Positions 32,089-42,164 of a DNA stretch of 54,581 nt are shown here, piece by piece. The position numbers and the translations under genes were made by a program. Every line of letters starts with the position of its first letter. Within the stretch, counting starts at the first letter, position 1. The notes under the pieces are model-generated. The model was not told where the DNA came from, ran no database searches, and saw only the letters and a program-made list of their open reading frames with translations. Origin of the DNA: Rhizobacter sp. Root1238 (GTDB taxonomy: Bacteria > Pseudomonadota > Gammaproteobacteria > Burkholderiales > Burkholderiaceae_C). The DNA is taken from contig NZ_LMDM01000025.1 in the NCBI RefSeq assembly GCF_001425825.1, positions 5,162 through 59,742 of the forward strand, written 5' to 3'.

Positions 32089-33591
32089 TCAGCGCGGCGC
32101 CAGCGCCAGCTTCAATGCACCGCTGCGCTGCCACGCCTCCACTTCCTCGTTCAGCAGGAACAGCGTGCGCGGATGCGTCAGCACCCAGGCCTCGCTGAAG
32201 CCGAGCGTCGCCTGCCGGCCGCTCAGTTCCAGGCGCAGCGCGGTCGCATCGACCGGCCCGCGCGCATGGCACTTCAGGATCGCCAGCCGCAGGCACATCA
32301 CCTGCACCGCGAAATCGGCGTTCGCGAGCTGCGGCTCGACCTTGCGCAGCCCGCCGCGCTGCGCCAGCACCAGCTCCGCCAGCCGGCGCTGCTGCGACTG
32401 CGAGAACCCCGCCGCGTCGACATTGCCCAGCACGTAGGCGCTGTGCCGGTGGTGGTCGTGGTGCGAGATCATCATGCCCATCTCGTGCAGCGCGCAGGCC
32501 CAGCGCAGCTCGCGCGCCTGGATCGGGCTGCGCTGCGGCGCGGCGCTGGCATGCAGCGCGTCGGCGACGCCCGCCACCCGCCACGCCTGCGTGGTGTCGA
32601 CCTCGAAGCGCCGCTGCATCTCGACCACCGAGGCATCGCGCATGTCGTGCCCCTCGCGGTCGCGCGATTCGGCATGCAGCCGCTCGTCGAGGTCGAAGAT
32701 CACGCCCTGGCGCAACGCACCGCGCGCCGGCTGCAGCAGCTGGATGCCGAAGTGCGTCGCGAGCGTGTACAGGATCGCGAGGCCGCCGGCGATCACCGCG
32801 CGGCGGTCTTCCTTCAGCCCGGGCAGGTTCAGCTTGTCGATGCGGCCGGCCTTCAGGCACTGCTCGATGCACCAGCGCAGCCCGTCGGGCGTGATCGCGC
32901 CGTCGGTGATGCCGCTCGCCTGCAGCAGCTGCGACACCGCACCGGCGGTGCCCGACGAGCCCAGCGCCTCGCGCCAGTGCTGCGGCGCGAACGGGGTCAG
33001 CGCTTCTTCGAGCTCGGCACCGGCGGCCACCTGCGCGGCGCGGAACGCGGCCTCGGTGAAACGGCCGTCGGCGAAGTAGCGCATCGACAGGCTGACGCTG
33101 CCGACCTGGAACGACTCGGCGCGCAGCGGCGTGCGGCCCTGCCCGAGGATCATCTCGGTCGAGCGCCCGCCGATGTCGATCACCAGCCGCGGGTCTTCCG
33201 ACGGCTGCAGCCGCGCCACGCCGGCATAGATCAGCCGCGCTTCCTCGCGGCCCGAGATCACCTCGATCGGATGCCCCAGCACTTCTTGCGCGCGCAGCAG
33301 GAAGGCGTCGCGGTTGCGCGCCTCGCGCAGCGTCTGTGTCGCGACCGCGCGCACCTGGGCGGGCTCGTAGCCGCGCAGCCGCTGTGCGAAGCGGCCCAGG
33401 CAGGCCAGGCCGCGCAGCGTCGCGTCTTCCGTCAGCAGGCCCGACTTGTCGAGGCCGGCGCCCAGGCGCACGGTCTCCTTCAGGTAGTCGATGCGCTTGT
33501 AGCGGCCCGGGCTCAGTTCGCCGATCTCCAGGCGGAAGCTGTTGGAGCCCATGTCGATGGCCGCAAGGTGGTCGGGGAATCGGCTGGTCAT
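32089..33591 (-). CDS. ppx: Exopolyphosphatase / guanosine pentaphosphatase (Ppx/GppA)
   Basis: The 500-aa protein has the Ppx/GppA signature: AAIDMGSNSFRLEI at the N-terminus (phosphate 1 loop), GREEARLIYAGV (catalytic Glu), VIDIGGRSTEM (phosphate 2 loop) and a C-terminal HD-like region with CALHEMGMMISHHDHHRHS. Ppx releases phosphate from polyphosphate ends, and GppA converts pppGpp to ppGpp. The length fits Ppx of beta-proteobacteria. The start at 33591 puts the phosphate loop at residue 13. No ppk is adjacent. It is divergent to the dienelactone hydrolase gene. Confidence 0.93.
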   Translation of the reverse strand: MTSRFPDHLAAIDMGSNSFRLEIGELSPGRYKRIDYLKETVRLGAGLDKSGLLTEDATLRGLACLGRFAQRLRGYEPAQVRAVATQTLREARNRDAFLLRAQEVLGHPIEVISGREEARLIYAGVARLQPSEDPRLVIDIGGRSTEMILGQGRTPLRAESFQVGSVSLSMRYFADGRFTEAAFRAAQVAAGAELEEALTPFAPQHWREALGSSGTAGAVSQLLQASGITDGAITPDGLRWCIEQCLKAGRIDKLNLPGLKEDRRAVIAGGLAILYTLATHFGIQLLQPARGALRQGVIFDLDERLHAESRDREGHDMRDASVVEMQRRFEVDTTQAWRVAGVADALHASAAPQRSPIQARELRWACALHEMGMMISHHDHHRHSAYVLGNVDAAGFSQSQQRRLAELVLAQRGGLRKVEPQLANADFAVQVMCLRLAILKCHARGPVDATALRLELSGRQATLGFSEAWVLTHPRTLFLLNEEVEAWQRSGALKLALAPR

Positions 33592-33691
33592 CGCGCGATT
33601 CTCACTTGGTTTGCCGGCAGACCTCGTCGCGGCCAGGGCCGGCGCGCTGAAAATAGAATCGCGCCCACTCAGTCCAGACAGGGAGACCGCC

Positions 33692-34504
33692 ATGCTCGTC
33701 ACCGCAGGCCAGGGCTATGCCGCATCGGTGCAGCCGGTCACCGCGCAGGCCATCGTCACCGATGCGCACGGCCTGGCCGCCGGGCCGGTCACGATCCCGG
33801 TCGGCGATTTCGCGATGCCGGCCTACCGCGCGATGCCGGCCGGCGGCACGAAGCTGCCGGTGATCGTCGTCGTCAGCGAGATCTTCGGCGTGCACGAGCA
33901 CATCGCCGACGTCGCGCGGCGCTTCGCGAAGCAGGGCTACCTCGCGATCGCGCCCGAGCTGTTCGTGCGCCAGGGCGATGCGAAGGCCTACACCGACATG
34001 ACGCTGCTGGTCTCCGAGCTGATCAGCCAGGTGCCCGACGCGCAGGTGCTGAACGACCTGGATGCGACCGTCAGCTGGGCTTCGACGCAGGGCGGCGACG
34101 TGTCGCGGCTGGGCGTCACCGGCTTCTGCTGGGGTGGGCGCATCACCTGGCTGTTCGATGCGCACAACGCCGCGGTGAAGGCCGGCGTGGCCTGGTACGG
34201 CAAGCTCGCGACGCCAGCCACCGAACTGCAGCCGCGCCGCCCGGTCGACATCGCCGGCCGGCTGCACGGCCCGGTGCTCGGGCTGTACGGCGCGGCCGAC
34301 ACCAGCATCCCGCTTGACACGGTTGATAAGATGAAATCAGCCTTGGCCGCGGGTGCCGCTGCGTCGAAGGCTTCCGAGATCGTGCTCTACCCCGACGCGC
34401 CGCACGCCTTCCATGCCGACTACCGGCCGAGTTATCGGCCCGAGGCGGCCCAGGACGGCTGGCGGCGTTGCCTCGACTGGTTCAAGGCGCACGGCGTCGC
34501 CTGA
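33692..34504 (+). CDS. Dienelactone hydrolase family protein
   Basis: The 270-aa protein contains the DLH triad: Cys in GVTGFCWGGR, Asp in YGAADTSIPLD and His in YPDAPHAFHADY. Family members hydrolyse dienelactones in chloroaromatic degradation, though many have other ester substrates. The start at 33692 follows an AGGGAG ribosome binding site. A TAGAAT hexamer at 33654-33659 could be its -10 box. It ends with an intrinsic terminator at 34524-34550. Confidence 0.9.
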   Translation: MLVTAGQGYAASVQPVTAQAIVTDAHGLAAGPVTIPVGDFAMPAYRAMPAGGTKLPVIVVVSEIFGVHEHIADVARRFAKQGYLAIAPELFVRQGDAKAYTDMTLLVSELISQVPDAQVLNDLDATVSWASTQGGDVSRLGVTGFCWGGRITWLFDAHNAAVKAGVAWYGKLATPATELQPRRPVDIAGRLHGPVLGLYGAADTSIPLDTVDKMKSALAAGAAASKASEIVLYPDAPHAFHADYRPSYRPEAAQDGWRRCLDWFKAHGVA

Positions 34505-34523
34505 GCAGCCCTGGCTTGTCCCG

Positions 34524-34550
34524 AGCCGCGCACCGCGCGGCTTTTTGTTT
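34524..34550 (+). terminator. Intrinsic terminator after dienelactone hydrolase gene
   Basis: An 8-bp stem, AGCCGCGC (34524-34531) with GCGCGGCT (34535-34542), has a 3-base loop and is followed by a T-rich stretch (34542-34550). It stands between the DLH stop and the ZIP gene start, both on the plus strand, so the ZIP gene probably has its own promoter or relies on read-through. Confidence 0.85.
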
Positions 34551-34561
34551 GATCGAGTCCC

Positions 34562-35338
34562 ATGACCCTCTTCTACATCGTGCTCGCGACCTTTGCCGGC
34601 GGGCTGCTGTCGGTGCTGCTGGCCGCCAGCCTGACGGTCAATGTGCTGGGCCGCATCGTGCACCACCTGGTGAGCCTGTCGGCTGGCGTGCTGCTGGGCA
34701 CCGCGCTGCTCAACATCCTGCCGGAGGCCTTCGAGAGCAAGGCCAGCCCGCAGAGCCTGTTCATGACGCTGCTGATCGGGCTGCTGTTCTTCTTCCTGCT
34801 CGAGAAGGCCGAGCTGTACCGCCACGGCCATCACCATGAAGGCGACGAGCACCACCACCACCACGGCTTCGACAAGCACCAGGCCGGCCGCGGCGGCTGG
34901 ACCGTGCTGCTGGGCGACAGCATCCACAACTTCTGCGACGGCATCATCATCGCGGCCGCCTTCCTGACCGACACGCGGCTGGGCATGTTCACCGCGCTCG
35001 CAATCATCGCGCACGAGATCCCGCAGGAGGTGGGCGACTACATCGTGCTGCTGAACGCCGGGCTGTCACGCCGCAAGGCGCTGCTCTACAACGCGATGTC
35101 GGGCATGGCCGCGGTGGTCGGCGGCGTGGTGGGGTACGTGGTGGTCGGGCCGTGGGAGGCCCTGTTCCCGTACCTGCTCGTGATCGCGTCGAGCAGCTTC
35201 ATCTACGTGGCGGTGGCCGACCTGATCCCGCAACTGCAGCACCGGCTGTCGGCGAAGGACACGGCGGCCCAGCTCGGCTGGCTGGGCGTGGGCCTGGCGA
35301 TCGTGATCTTCGTCGCCAGCCACGCCCACCACCACTGA
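34562..35338 (+). CDS. ZIP family metal transporter
   Basis: The 258-aa membrane protein has about eight helices, a long His-rich loop (HGHHHEGDEHHHHHHGF region, about residues 88-102) and the ZIP signature in helices IV and V: GDSIHNFCDGIIIAAAF and AIIAHEIPQEVGDY. ZIP proteins import zinc, iron or other divalent metals into the cytoplasm, and the His loop binds metal. It faces the universal stress gene tail to tail, 4 bp apart. Confidence 0.93.
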   Translation: MTLFYIVLATFAGGLLSVLLAASLTVNVLGRIVHHLVSLSAGVLLGTALLNILPEAFESKASPQSLFMTLLIGLLFFFLLEKAELYRHGHHHEGDEHHHHHGFDKHQAGRGGWTVLLGDSIHNFCDGIIIAAAFLTDTRLGMFTALAIIAHEIPQEVGDYIVLLNAGLSRRKALLYNAMSGMAAVVGGVVGYVVVGPWEALFPYLLVIASSSFIYVAVADLIPQLQHRLSAKDTAAQLGWLGVGLAIVIFVASHAHHH

Positions 35339-35342
35339 GGGC

Positions 35343-35777
35343 CTACCTGACGACCAGCACCGGCACCTTGCTGTGCGTCAGCACCTTCTGCGTCTCGCTG
35401 CCCAGCAGCAGCGCGCTGACGCCACGCCGGCCGTGCGAGGCCATCACGATCAGGTCGCACTCCTGTCGGCGGGCATGATCGATGATCGCCTCCCACGGGT
35501 GCAAGGCTTCCAGCGTGTGGGCCTCGCAAGGCACGCCGAGCGCGACACAGTCGTCGCGCACCGCCTTCACGCGGGTCGACGCGATGCGCTCCTGCGCGTC
35601 GAAGAACTCCTGCGGCGGCGTCGGCTGCATCTCCGAGATCGCGCTGTACGGGAACGGCTCCTTGACGCTCAGCGTGTAGACCCGCGCGTTGACCGACTTG
35701 GCCAGCGCGATGGCCGTGTCGGTCGCCTTCTTCGTGATGTCCGAACCGTCGGTCGGAACCAGGATGCGGTGGAACAT
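35343..35777 (-). CDS. Universal stress protein (UspA family)
   Basis: The 144-aa protein begins MFHRILVPTDGSDITKKA and has the ATP-binding motif of UspA-type proteins in MASHGRRGVSALLLGSETQKVL. The ATG at 35777 lies 5 bp after an AGGAGG ribosome binding site; a GTG 6 bp upstream is less likely. Such proteins accumulate under stress and starvation. It is transcribed away from the SseA gene by 88 bp on the same strand. Confidence 0.92.
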   Translation of the reverse strand: MFHRILVPTDGSDITKKATDTAIALAKSVNARVYTLSVKEPFPYSAISEMQPTPPQEFFDAQERIASTRVKAVRDDCVALGVPCEAHTLEALHPWEAIIDHARRQECDLIVMASHGRRGVSALLLGSETQKVLTHSKVPVLVVR

Positions 35778-35865
35778 GGTCACCTCCTGAGAGTGGGAAC
35801 AGGATGGACTTCACCCGGAAGTCCAGTGTTCCCCAGAAGGCGTCGGCCGGGGCCGCTATCCCGCG

Positions 35866-36720
35866 TCAGAGACGAGGAGATTTCTCCATCGGACGGGCGC
35901 TGTCGGATGACCATTCACTCCAGGACCCCGGGTACAGCACGGCGCCGCCCAGCCCGGCCACTTCCATCGCCAGCAGGTTGTGGCAGGCGGTGACACCCGA
36001 GCCGCACTGGTTCACCACCGATTCCGGCGCGCGGCCGTCGAGCGCCGCGAGGAACTCCGAGCGCAGCTGCTCCGCCGGCTTGAAGCGGCCGTCGGGCTGC
36101 AGGTTGTCCTTGAAGAAGCGGTTCTTCGCGCCGGGGATGTGGCCGGCCACCGCATCAATCGGCTCGACCTCGCCGCGGAAGCGCTCCGGTGCGCGGGCGT
36201 CCAGCACCAGCACGTCGCCGAGGCGCTGCTGGAGCTGCACGGCGTCGATCGTCGGCCGCTGCGGGGCGGTGTCGGGGTAGCGCGCGGCCGGCACCGGCTG
36301 CGCGATGTCCTGCGACAGCGCGCCACCGGCGGCCTGCCACGCGGCGAGGCCGCCGTCGAGCACGCGCACCGTCGGATGGCCCATCCACAGCAGCACCCAC
36401 CAGGCCCGCACCGCGTACATCGCGGCCTGCCGGTCGTAGACGACGATCTCGCGTCCCGGCACGAGGCCGATGTCGCCCATCCAGCGCGCATAGTCGTCGC
36501 GCCCGGCCAGCGGGTGGCGGCCGTTGCGGCCGGTCTTCGGGCCGGACAGGTCCTCGTTCAGGTTCACGTACAGCGCGCCGGGGATGTGGCCTTCGCGGTA
36601 GCTGCGCTCGCCGGCCGCGGCATCGGCGAGGTCGAAGCTGCAGTCGAGCACCAGTGGCGGCTGCGGTTGTGCAAGCGCCTGTTGCAGCTCGGCGGCAGAG
36701 ATCAGCGGCGGTCGGATCAT
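35866..36720 (-). CDS. sseA: 3-mercaptopyruvate sulfurtransferase (SseA)
   Basis: The 284-aa protein has two rhodanese domains. The second carries the active-site loop QCGSGVTACHN, where CGSGVT distinguishes mercaptopyruvate sulfurtransferase from thiosulfate rhodanese (CRxGxT). The first domain has a non-catalytic loop with YDRQAAMYAVRAWWVL. It transfers sulfur from 3-mercaptopyruvate to thiol acceptors. It lies 11 bp downstream of an EamA transporter gene on the same strand, likely one transcript. Confidence 0.93.
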   Translation of the reverse strand: MIRPPLISAAELQQALAQPQPPLVLDCSFDLADAAAGERSYREGHIPGALYVNLNEDLSGPKTGRNGRHPLAGRDDYARWMGDIGLVPGREIVVYDRQAAMYAVRAWWVLLWMGHPTVRVLDGGLAAWQAAGGALSQDIAQPVPAARYPDTAPQRPTIDAVQLQQRLGDVLVLDARAPERFRGEVEPIDAVAGHIPGAKNRFFKDNLQPDGRFKPAEQLRSEFLAALDGRAPESVVNQCGSGVTACHNLLAMEVAGLGGAVLYPGSWSEWSSDSARPMEKSPRL

Positions 36721-36731
36721 CGGGAGGCCTT

Positions 36732-37625
36732 TCAGCTTTCGGGCAGGACGGAAATGTCGCGTTGCGGCGGAGACTCCTGGCGCAGCCGGGTCGCGGCGAG
36801 GCCAGCCCCGACGATCAGCACCATGCCGGCCAGCGCCATCCAGGTGACCGGATCGCTGAACACCAGCACGCCGTACGCGAACGAGAACGCGATGCCCAGG
36901 TACTGCAGGCTCGCATTGACCAGCGTCCTGCCGGTGCTGTACGCCCGCGTCATCAGCAATTGCGCGGTGGTCGCCAGCAGGCCGACGGCCAGCAGCAGCG
37001 CCGCGCCGGTCCAGGTGTGGGCGTGCATGCCGGTCCACAGCATGCTGAGCGCGCCGGCCAGCACGCCGCCGAGCGAGAAGTAGAAGACGATGCGCGATTC
37101 GGGTTCGCCGGCCCGGCCGAGCGCCGAGACCTGCAGGTAGGCGGTGGCCGAGACCACGCCCGACAGCAGCCCGATCAGGCCGTGCCACAGCTGGTTCTCG
37201 GCGATCGTCGGGCGCAGGATCAGCCCGACGCCGATGAAGCCGGTGAGCACCGTCGCGATCAGCCGGCCGTCGACGCGGGCGGTGCCCAGCACCGCGGCGC
37301 CGCCGATCAGGAACAGCGTCATCCACACCGACGACATGTAGTTCAGCGTCATCGACGTGGCCAGCGGCAGGTTGCCGATCGAGTAGAACCACAGGCACAG
37401 CGCCGAGACGCCGGTCAGGCTGCGCCAGAAGTGCATGGACGGCACGTTGGTGCGCAGCGTGCCGCCGCGCCAGCGGGTGAGCCCGGCCAGCAGCAGCGTG
37501 CCGGTCAGGCCGCGGTAGAAGACGATCTCGCCGGCCGGGTAGTACGCGGAAGCGAGCTTCACGCACACGCCCATGCTGGCGAACAGGAACGACGCGAGGA
37601 TCATCAGGACGGGAGCGGAACGCAT
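36732..37625 (-). CDS. EamA family transporter
   Basis: The 297-aa membrane protein has ten helices arranged as two EamA repeats (FLFASMGVCVKLASAYYPAGEIVFYRG in the first, SATAYLQVSALGRAGEPE in the second, named by key residues). Substrate is unknown; members export amino acids, purines or drugs. ATG 37625 is used; a GTG at 37643 would add six residues. It precedes sseA and follows the Rieske oxygenase gene by 48 bp on the same strand. Confidence 0.88.
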   Translation of the reverse strand: MRSAPVLMILASFLFASMGVCVKLASAYYPAGEIVFYRGLTGTLLLAGLTRWRGGTLRTNVPSMHFWRSLTGVSALCLWFYSIGNLPLATSMTLNYMSSVWMTLFLIGGAAVLGTARVDGRLIATVLTGFIGVGLILRPTIAENQLWHGLIGLLSGVVSATAYLQVSALGRAGEPESRIVFYFSLGGVLAGALSMLWTGMHAHTWTGAALLLAVGLLATTAQLLMTRAYSTGRTLVNASLQYLGIAFSFAYGVLVFSDPVTWMALAGMVLIVGAGLAATRLRQESPPQRDISVLPES

Positions 37626-37673
37626 CGGGTGATTTTCACTCACCGCGAGTGTCAGCCGCCGCCGGGCCGCCCT

Positions 37674-38828
37674 TCAGACGGCCAATTTCATCGCCTTGCG
37701 GTACCACGCATGGAACTGCTCCATGCCGTCTTCCATCGGCGTCTGGTATGGGCCGACCTCGTTGTCGCCGCGCTCGTGCAGCGCCTTGCGGCCGGCGTCC
37801 ATGCGCAGCGCGATCTCGTCGTCTTCGACGCAGGTCTCGAGGTAGGCCGCCTGGTTCGCGTCGACGAACTCGCGCTCGAAGGCCGCGATCTCTTCCGGGT
37901 AGAAGAACTCGACGACGTTCAGCGTCTTCTGCGGCCCCTTCGGGTACAGCGTCGACACCACCAGCACGTGCGGGTACCACTCGACCATCACGTTCGGGTA
38001 ATAGGTGAGCCAGATCGCACCGTGCTCCGGCACCGGGTTGTCGAAGCGGCCGCTTCGGAAGGCCAGCACCGCGTCGTGCCACTTGCGGTAGGTGTCGGAG
38101 CCGGCCTTCGCGAGCGCGTTCTTCGGGCCGACCGTCTGCACCGAATGGTGCCGACCGAATTCCCAGCGCAGGTCGTCGCAGCTGACGAACTGGCTCAGCC
38201 CCGGGTGGAACGGCCCGACGTGGTAGTCCTCCAGGTAGACCTCGATGAAGGTCTTCCAGTTGTAGTCGCATTCGTGCATGTGCACGCGGTCGAGCACGTA
38301 GCCGCTGAAGTCCAGGTCGGCGCGCGGGCCGAGGCCCGCCAGGTCGGCGGCCACGTCGCGGCCGTTGGCCTCGAAGACCAGGCCGTTCCAGGTCTGGGTC
38401 TTGTAGCGGTTCAGGTGCAGGCAGGGGTCGGCCGGGAAGTGCGGCGCGCCGATCAGCTGCCCCTTCAGGTCGTAGGTCCAGCGGTGCAGCGGGCACACGA
38501 TGTGGCTGCCGGTGTTGCCGCGCCCGCGCAGCATCACCGCCTGCCGGTGCCGGCAGACGTTGGAGATCAGCTCGATCCCCTGCGCGGTGCGCACCAGCGC
38601 GCGGCCCTCGCCCTCCTGCGGCAGGGCGTAGTGGTCGCCGATGTCGGGAACCGCGAGTTCGTGCCCCAGGTAGCGGGGCCCGTGCTGGAAGATGAGCTCC
38701 ATCTCGCGGCGATGGAGGTCGTCGTCGAAGTACGCGGAGACGGGGAGTTGCGTGTTGTGGGGGCCGGTGTGGCTGGGGGGGCTGCTTTGGCGCTCGAGCG
38801 CTGGAAGAGCGAGGCTCAGGTCGGACAT
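37674..38828 (-). CDS. Rieske-type ring-hydroxylating oxygenase alpha subunit-like
   Basis: The 384-aa protein has the Rieske 2Fe-2S ligands CRHRQ (Cys92, His94) and CPLHRW (Cys112, His115) and a catalytic domain with the mononuclear iron triad in EDYHVGPFHPG. It belongs to the alpha-subunit/choline monooxygenase-like family of Rieske oxygenases, including glycine betaine monooxygenase. No reductase gene is nearby, so the electron donor is encoded elsewhere and the substrate is unknown. It is divergent to the xseB promoter region. Confidence 0.92.
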   Translation of the reverse strand: MSDLSLALPALERQSSPPSHTGPHNTQLPVSAYFDDDLHRREMELIFQHGPRYLGHELAVPDIGDHYALPQEGEGRALVRTAQGIELISNVCRHRQAVMLRGRGNTGSHIVCPLHRWTYDLKGQLIGAPHFPADPCLHLNRYKTQTWNGLVFEANGRDVAADLAGLGPRADLDFSGYVLDRVHMHECDYNWKTFIEVYLEDYHVGPFHPGLSQFVSCDDLRWEFGRHHSVQTVGPKNALAKAGSDTYRKWHDAVLAFRSGRFDNPVPEHGAIWLTYYPNVMVEWYPHVLVVSTLYPKGPQKTLNVVEFFYPEEIAAFEREFVDANQAAYLETCVEDDEIALRMDAGRKALHERGDNEVGPYQTPMEDGMEQFHAWYRKAMKLAV

Positions 38829-38999
38829 GATCCCGAGGGTCTCCTATAACCGATGTGAACGTGCCACCACGGGCGCTGCCGGGGGTGGGAGGTCTCGCTG
38901 CGCACGGCGCGTTGGAACCAGCGAGGGCGGGATTGTAGCTGCGGCGCCGCACCTCGACCCTCTTTGGGGGGATGGAGAGATGAAGCGGCGGCCGGTTCG

Positions 39000-39028
39000 T
39001 GGATCGCGGGATGGTCGCTGACTACAAT
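39000..39028 (+). promoter_or_regulatory. Putative sigma-70 promoter of the xseB-ispA-dxs operon
   Basis: TACAAT at 39023-39028 is a good -10 box, 17 bp after a weak -35 TGGATC at 39000-39005. The xseB ATG is at 39049, giving a short leader. Confidence 0.5.
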
Positions 39029-39048
39029 GCTTGTTTTTGTGTCACGAC

Positions 39049-39303
39049 ATGCCAAAGCCTTCTGCCACCCCTGCGCCGACCGAGGTGTCCCACCCGGCGC
39101 CCGCCAGCTACGAGGACGCGTTGTCCGAGCTCGAGCGGCTGGTCGTGGCGATGGAAGGCGGGCAGCTTCCGCTGGAGAAGCTGCTCGAAAGCTACAAGAG
39201 AGGGGCAGATCTGCTCAATTACTGCCGCGAGCGCCTGAGCGCCGTCGAGCAGCAGGTGCAGGTGCTCGAAGATGGCCAACTGAAGCCGTGGTCCGGGGGA
39301 TGA
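39049..39303 (+). CDS. xseB: Exodeoxyribonuclease VII small subunit
   Basis: The 84-aa protein contains SYEDALSELERLVVAMEGGQLPLEKLLESYKRG, the XseB helical signature (key residues L-E-x-I/L-V-x-x-M-E-G-x-x-P-L-E), and ends ALEDGQ-like. XseB multimerises on XseA to degrade single-stranded DNA. It is the first gene of an operon whose next genes, ispA and dxs, make isoprenoids, a linkage conserved in proteobacteria. Its stop overlaps the ispA start by ATGA. Confidence 0.95.
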   Translation: MPKPSATPAPTEVSHPAPASYEDALSELERLVVAMEGGQLPLEKLLESYKRGADLLNYCRERLSAVEQQVQVLEDGQLKPWSGG

Positions 39304-40187
39304 GTTTGATCGAATTCGATGAATGGGCCCGCACCGAGCTGGAGTCGGTCGAAGCCGCGCTGTCGCGCTGGGTGCCGGTCGAGGCGCCGGCCGGGCTCGG
39401 CCAGACCATGCGCTACGGCGTGCTCGACGGCGGCAAGCGGCTGCGTCCGCTGCTGGTGCTGGCGGCGGCCCGCGCGGTCGACGGCCAGTGCGAGGCGGCG
39501 CTGCGCGCGGCCTGCGCGGTCGAACTGATCCACGCCTACTCGCTGATCCACGACGACATGCCCTGCATGGACAACGACGTGCTGCGCCGCGGCAAGCCGA
39601 CGGTGCACGTCCAGTACGGCGAAGCGCAGGCAATGCTGGCGGGCGACGCGATGCAGGCGCTGGCCTTCGAGGTGCTGACGCCCGACGAAGGTGTCGAGCC
39701 GGTGCTGCAGGCCCGCTTGTGCTCGCTGCTGGCGCGCTCGGCCGGCCATGCCGGCATGGCCGGCGGCCAGGCGATCGACCTTGCGAGCATCGGCGCCACG
39801 CTCGACGAGCGCACGCTGCGCGACATGCACCACCGCAAGACCGGTGCGCTGCTGCAGGCCAGCGTGCTGATGGGCGCGGCCTGCGGGCGCACGAATCCGG
39901 TGGCCTGGCAGGCGCTGGCGGAGTATGGTGACGCCCTGGGCCTCGCGTTCCAGGTGGTCGACGACATCCTCGACGTGACGCAGGCCTCCGAAACCCTCGG
40001 CAAGACCGCCGGCAAGGACATGGACAACAACAAGCCGACCTACGTCAGCGTGCTGGGCCTGGAGCCTGCGCGCCGGCATGCCGCGCAGCTGCGCGACCAG
40101 GCGCATGCGGCGCTGCGGCGCAGCGGCCTCCCGAGCACCCGCCTGCTGGGCATGCTGGCCGACAAAGTGGTCGAACGTGACTCCTGA
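39300..40187 (+). CDS. ispA: Geranyl/farnesyl diphosphate synthase
   Basis: The 295-aa protein is a short-chain trans-prenyltransferase. The first Asp-rich motif is DDMPCMDND and the second is DDILDVT, both needed for magnesium-diphosphate binding, with GGKRLRP at the isopentenyl site. It condenses DMAPP with IPP to make FPP for quinones, dolichol-type carriers and other isoprenoids. Coupling to dxs supports its identity as IspA. It overlaps xseB by 4 bases. Confidence 0.95.
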   Translation: MSLIEFDEWARTELESVEAALSRWVPVEAPAGLGQTMRYGVLDGGKRLRPLLVLAAARAVDGQCEAALRAACAVELIHAYSLIHDDMPCMDNDVLRRGKPTVHVQYGEAQAMLAGDAMQALAFEVLTPDEGVEPVLQARLCSLLARSAGHAGMAGGQAIDLASIGATLDERTLRDMHHRKTGALLQASVLMGAACGRTNPVAWQALAEYGDALGLAFQVVDDILDVTQASETLGKTAGKDMDNNKPTYVSVLGLEPARRHAAQLRDQAHAALRRSGLPSTRLLGMLADKVVERDS

Positions 40188-40194
40188 ACCGCCG

Positions 40195-42084
40195 ATGAAC
40201 CACCCCCTGCTGCACACCATCCAGAGTCCGGCCGACATCCGCCGGCTGTCGCGCGTCGAGCTCAAGCAGCTGTCGAGCGAGCTGCGCGACTTCCTGCTGC
40301 ACAGCGTTGCCGAGACCGGTGGGCACCTGTCATCCAACCTCGGCACGGTGGAGCTGACGGTCGCGCTGCACCATGTCTTCAACACGCCGCACGACCGGCT
40401 GGTGTGGGACGTGGGCCACCAGACCTACCCGCACAAGATCGTCACCGGCCGCCGCGAGCGCATGGCCACGCTGCGGCAACTCGGCGGGCTGTCGGGCTTC
40501 CCGCGGCGCGACGAGAGCGAGTACGACACCTTCGGCACCGCGCATTCGTCGACCTCGATCTCGGCCGCGCTCGGCATGGCGGTGGCCGCCAAGCTGAAGG
40601 GCGAGGAGCGCCGCTCGGTCGCGATCATCGGCGACGGCGCGATGACCGCCGGCATGGCCTTCGAGGCGCTGAACAACGGCGGCGTGTCGCAGGCCAACAT
40701 GCTGGTGGTGCTGAACGACAACGACATGTCGATCTCGCCGCCGGTCGGTGCGCTGAACCGCTACCTGGCCCGCCTGATGAGCGGCAAGTTCTACGCCGCC
40801 GCGCGCGAAGGCGCCAAGCAGGTGCTGAAGAACGCGCCGCCGCTGTTCGAGCTGGCGCGCCGTTTCGAGGAGCATGCGAAGGGCATGGTCGTGCCCGGCA
40901 CGATCTTCGAGGAATTCGGCTTCAACTACGTCGGCCCGATCGACGGGCACGACCTCGATTCGCTGATCCCGACGCTCGAGAACCTGCGCGACCGCCCGGG
41001 CCCGCAGTTCCTGCACGTCGTCACGAAGAAGGGCTACGGCTACCAGCTGGCCGAGGCCGATCCGGTCAAGTACCACGCCGCCTCCGGCAAGTTCGACCCG
41101 GCCGAGGGTTTTCCGAAAGCCAAGCCGAGCAAGCCCACCTTCACCGCCATCTTCGGCCAGTGGCTGTGCGACATGGCCGAGAAGGACAAGCGCCTGATCG
41201 GCATCACGCCGGCGATGCGCGAAGGCTCGGGCATGGTCGAGTTCGAGAAGCGCTTCCCCGATCGCTACCACGATGTCGGCATCGCCGAACAGCACGCGGT
41301 CACCTTCGCCGCCGGCCTCGCCTGCGAAGGCCTGAAGCCGGTGGTCGCGATCTACTCCACCTTCCTGCAGCGCGCCTACGACCAGCTGCTGCACGACGTC
41401 GCGATCCAGAACCTGCCGGTGGTGTTCGCGCTCGACCGCGCGGGCCTGGTCGGTGGCGACGGCGCGACGCATGCCGGTGCCTACGACATCGCGTTCCTGC
41501 GCTGCGTGCCGAACATGAGCGTGCTTGCACCGGCCGACGAGCGCGAGTGCCGCCAGCTGCTGACCACCGCGTTCGAGCAGGACCATCCGGTGGCGGTGCG
41601 CTACCCGCGCGGCGCCGGTGCCGGTGTCGCGATCGACCCCGAACTGACGTCGCTGCCCTGGGGCAAGGGCGAGGTGCGCCGCCGCGGCGAGCGCATCGCG
41701 ATCCTGGCCTTCGGCACGCTGCTGTACCCGGCGCTCGCTGCCGGCGAGGCACTCGGCGCGACGGTGGCCAACATGCGCTACGTGAAGCCGCTCGACGCCG
41801 ACCTGGTGGCCGAGCTCGCGCGCACGCACGATGCGATCGTCACGGTCGAAGAAGGCTGCGTGATGGGCGGTGCCGGCAGCGCAGTGCTCGAAGCCCTGCA
41901 GGCCGCGCGGCTCGAGATCCCGGTGCTGCAGCTCGGCCTGCCCGACGTGTTCGTCGAGCATGGCGATCCGGCCAAGCTGCTGGCTGCCTGCGGGCTCGAT
42001 GCGGCGGGCATCGAGCAATCGATCCTGAAGCGCTTCGGCGCGCGCCCGGCGCTGGTGAGGCCGGTCGCCGGCCAAAGGGTTTGA
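40195..42084 (+). CDS. dxs: 1-deoxy-D-xylulose-5-phosphate synthase
   Basis: The 629-aa protein is a thiamine-diphosphate-dependent transketolase-type enzyme: [18 protein letters not shown], the [14 protein letters not shown] and NDND metal/ThDP motif, and a second-half [18 protein letters not shown]-type region (here [18 protein letters not shown]). It makes DXP from pyruvate and glyceraldehyde 3-phosphate, the first MEP-pathway step. It starts 7 bp after ispA and ends the isoprenoid operon; folE2 follows after 80 bp. Confidence 0.97.
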   Translation: MNHPLLHTIQSPADIRRLSRVELKQLSSELRDFLLHSVAETGGHLSSNLGTVELTVALHHVFNTPHDRLVWDVGHQTYPHKIVTGRRERMATLRQLGGLSGFPRRDESEYDTFGTAHSSTSISAALGMAVAAKLKGEERRSVAIIGDGAMTAGMAFEALNNGGVSQANMLVVLNDNDMSISPPVGALNRYLARLMSGKFYAAAREGAKQVLKNAPPLFELARRFEEHAKGMVVPGTIFEEFGFNYVGPIDGHDLDSLIPTLENLRDRPGPQFLHVVTKKGYGYQLAEADPVKYHAASGKFDPAEGFPKAKPSKPTFTAIFGQWLCDMAEKDKRLIGITPAMREGSGMVEFEKRFPDRYHDVGIAEQHAVTFAAGLACEGLKPVVAIYSTFLQRAYDQLLHDVAIQNLPVVFALDRAGLVGGDGATHAGAYDIAFLRCVPNMSVLAPADERECRQLLTTAFEQDHPVAVRYPRGAGAGVAIDPELTSLPWGKGEVRRRGERIAILAFGTLLYPALAAGEALGATVANMRYVKPLDADLVAELARTHDAIVTVEEGCVMGGAGSAVLEALQAARLEIPVLQLGLPDVFVEHGDPAKLLAACGLDAAGIEQSILKRFGARPALVRPVAGQRV

Positions 42085-42164
42085 ACGGCGTCGTCAAGTC
42101 CTTTCGCGCCGTGGGCGCACTGATTCCTGTCATCCTTGCGGCTGTTGACAGATAGAAGTCCGAC

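Noticed and set aside
32069-32090. GCCTCG/CGAGGC stem between the prodomain-like gene and ppx as a two-way terminator
   Set aside because: The stem is only 6 bp with an 8-base loop and there is no T-run on either side.
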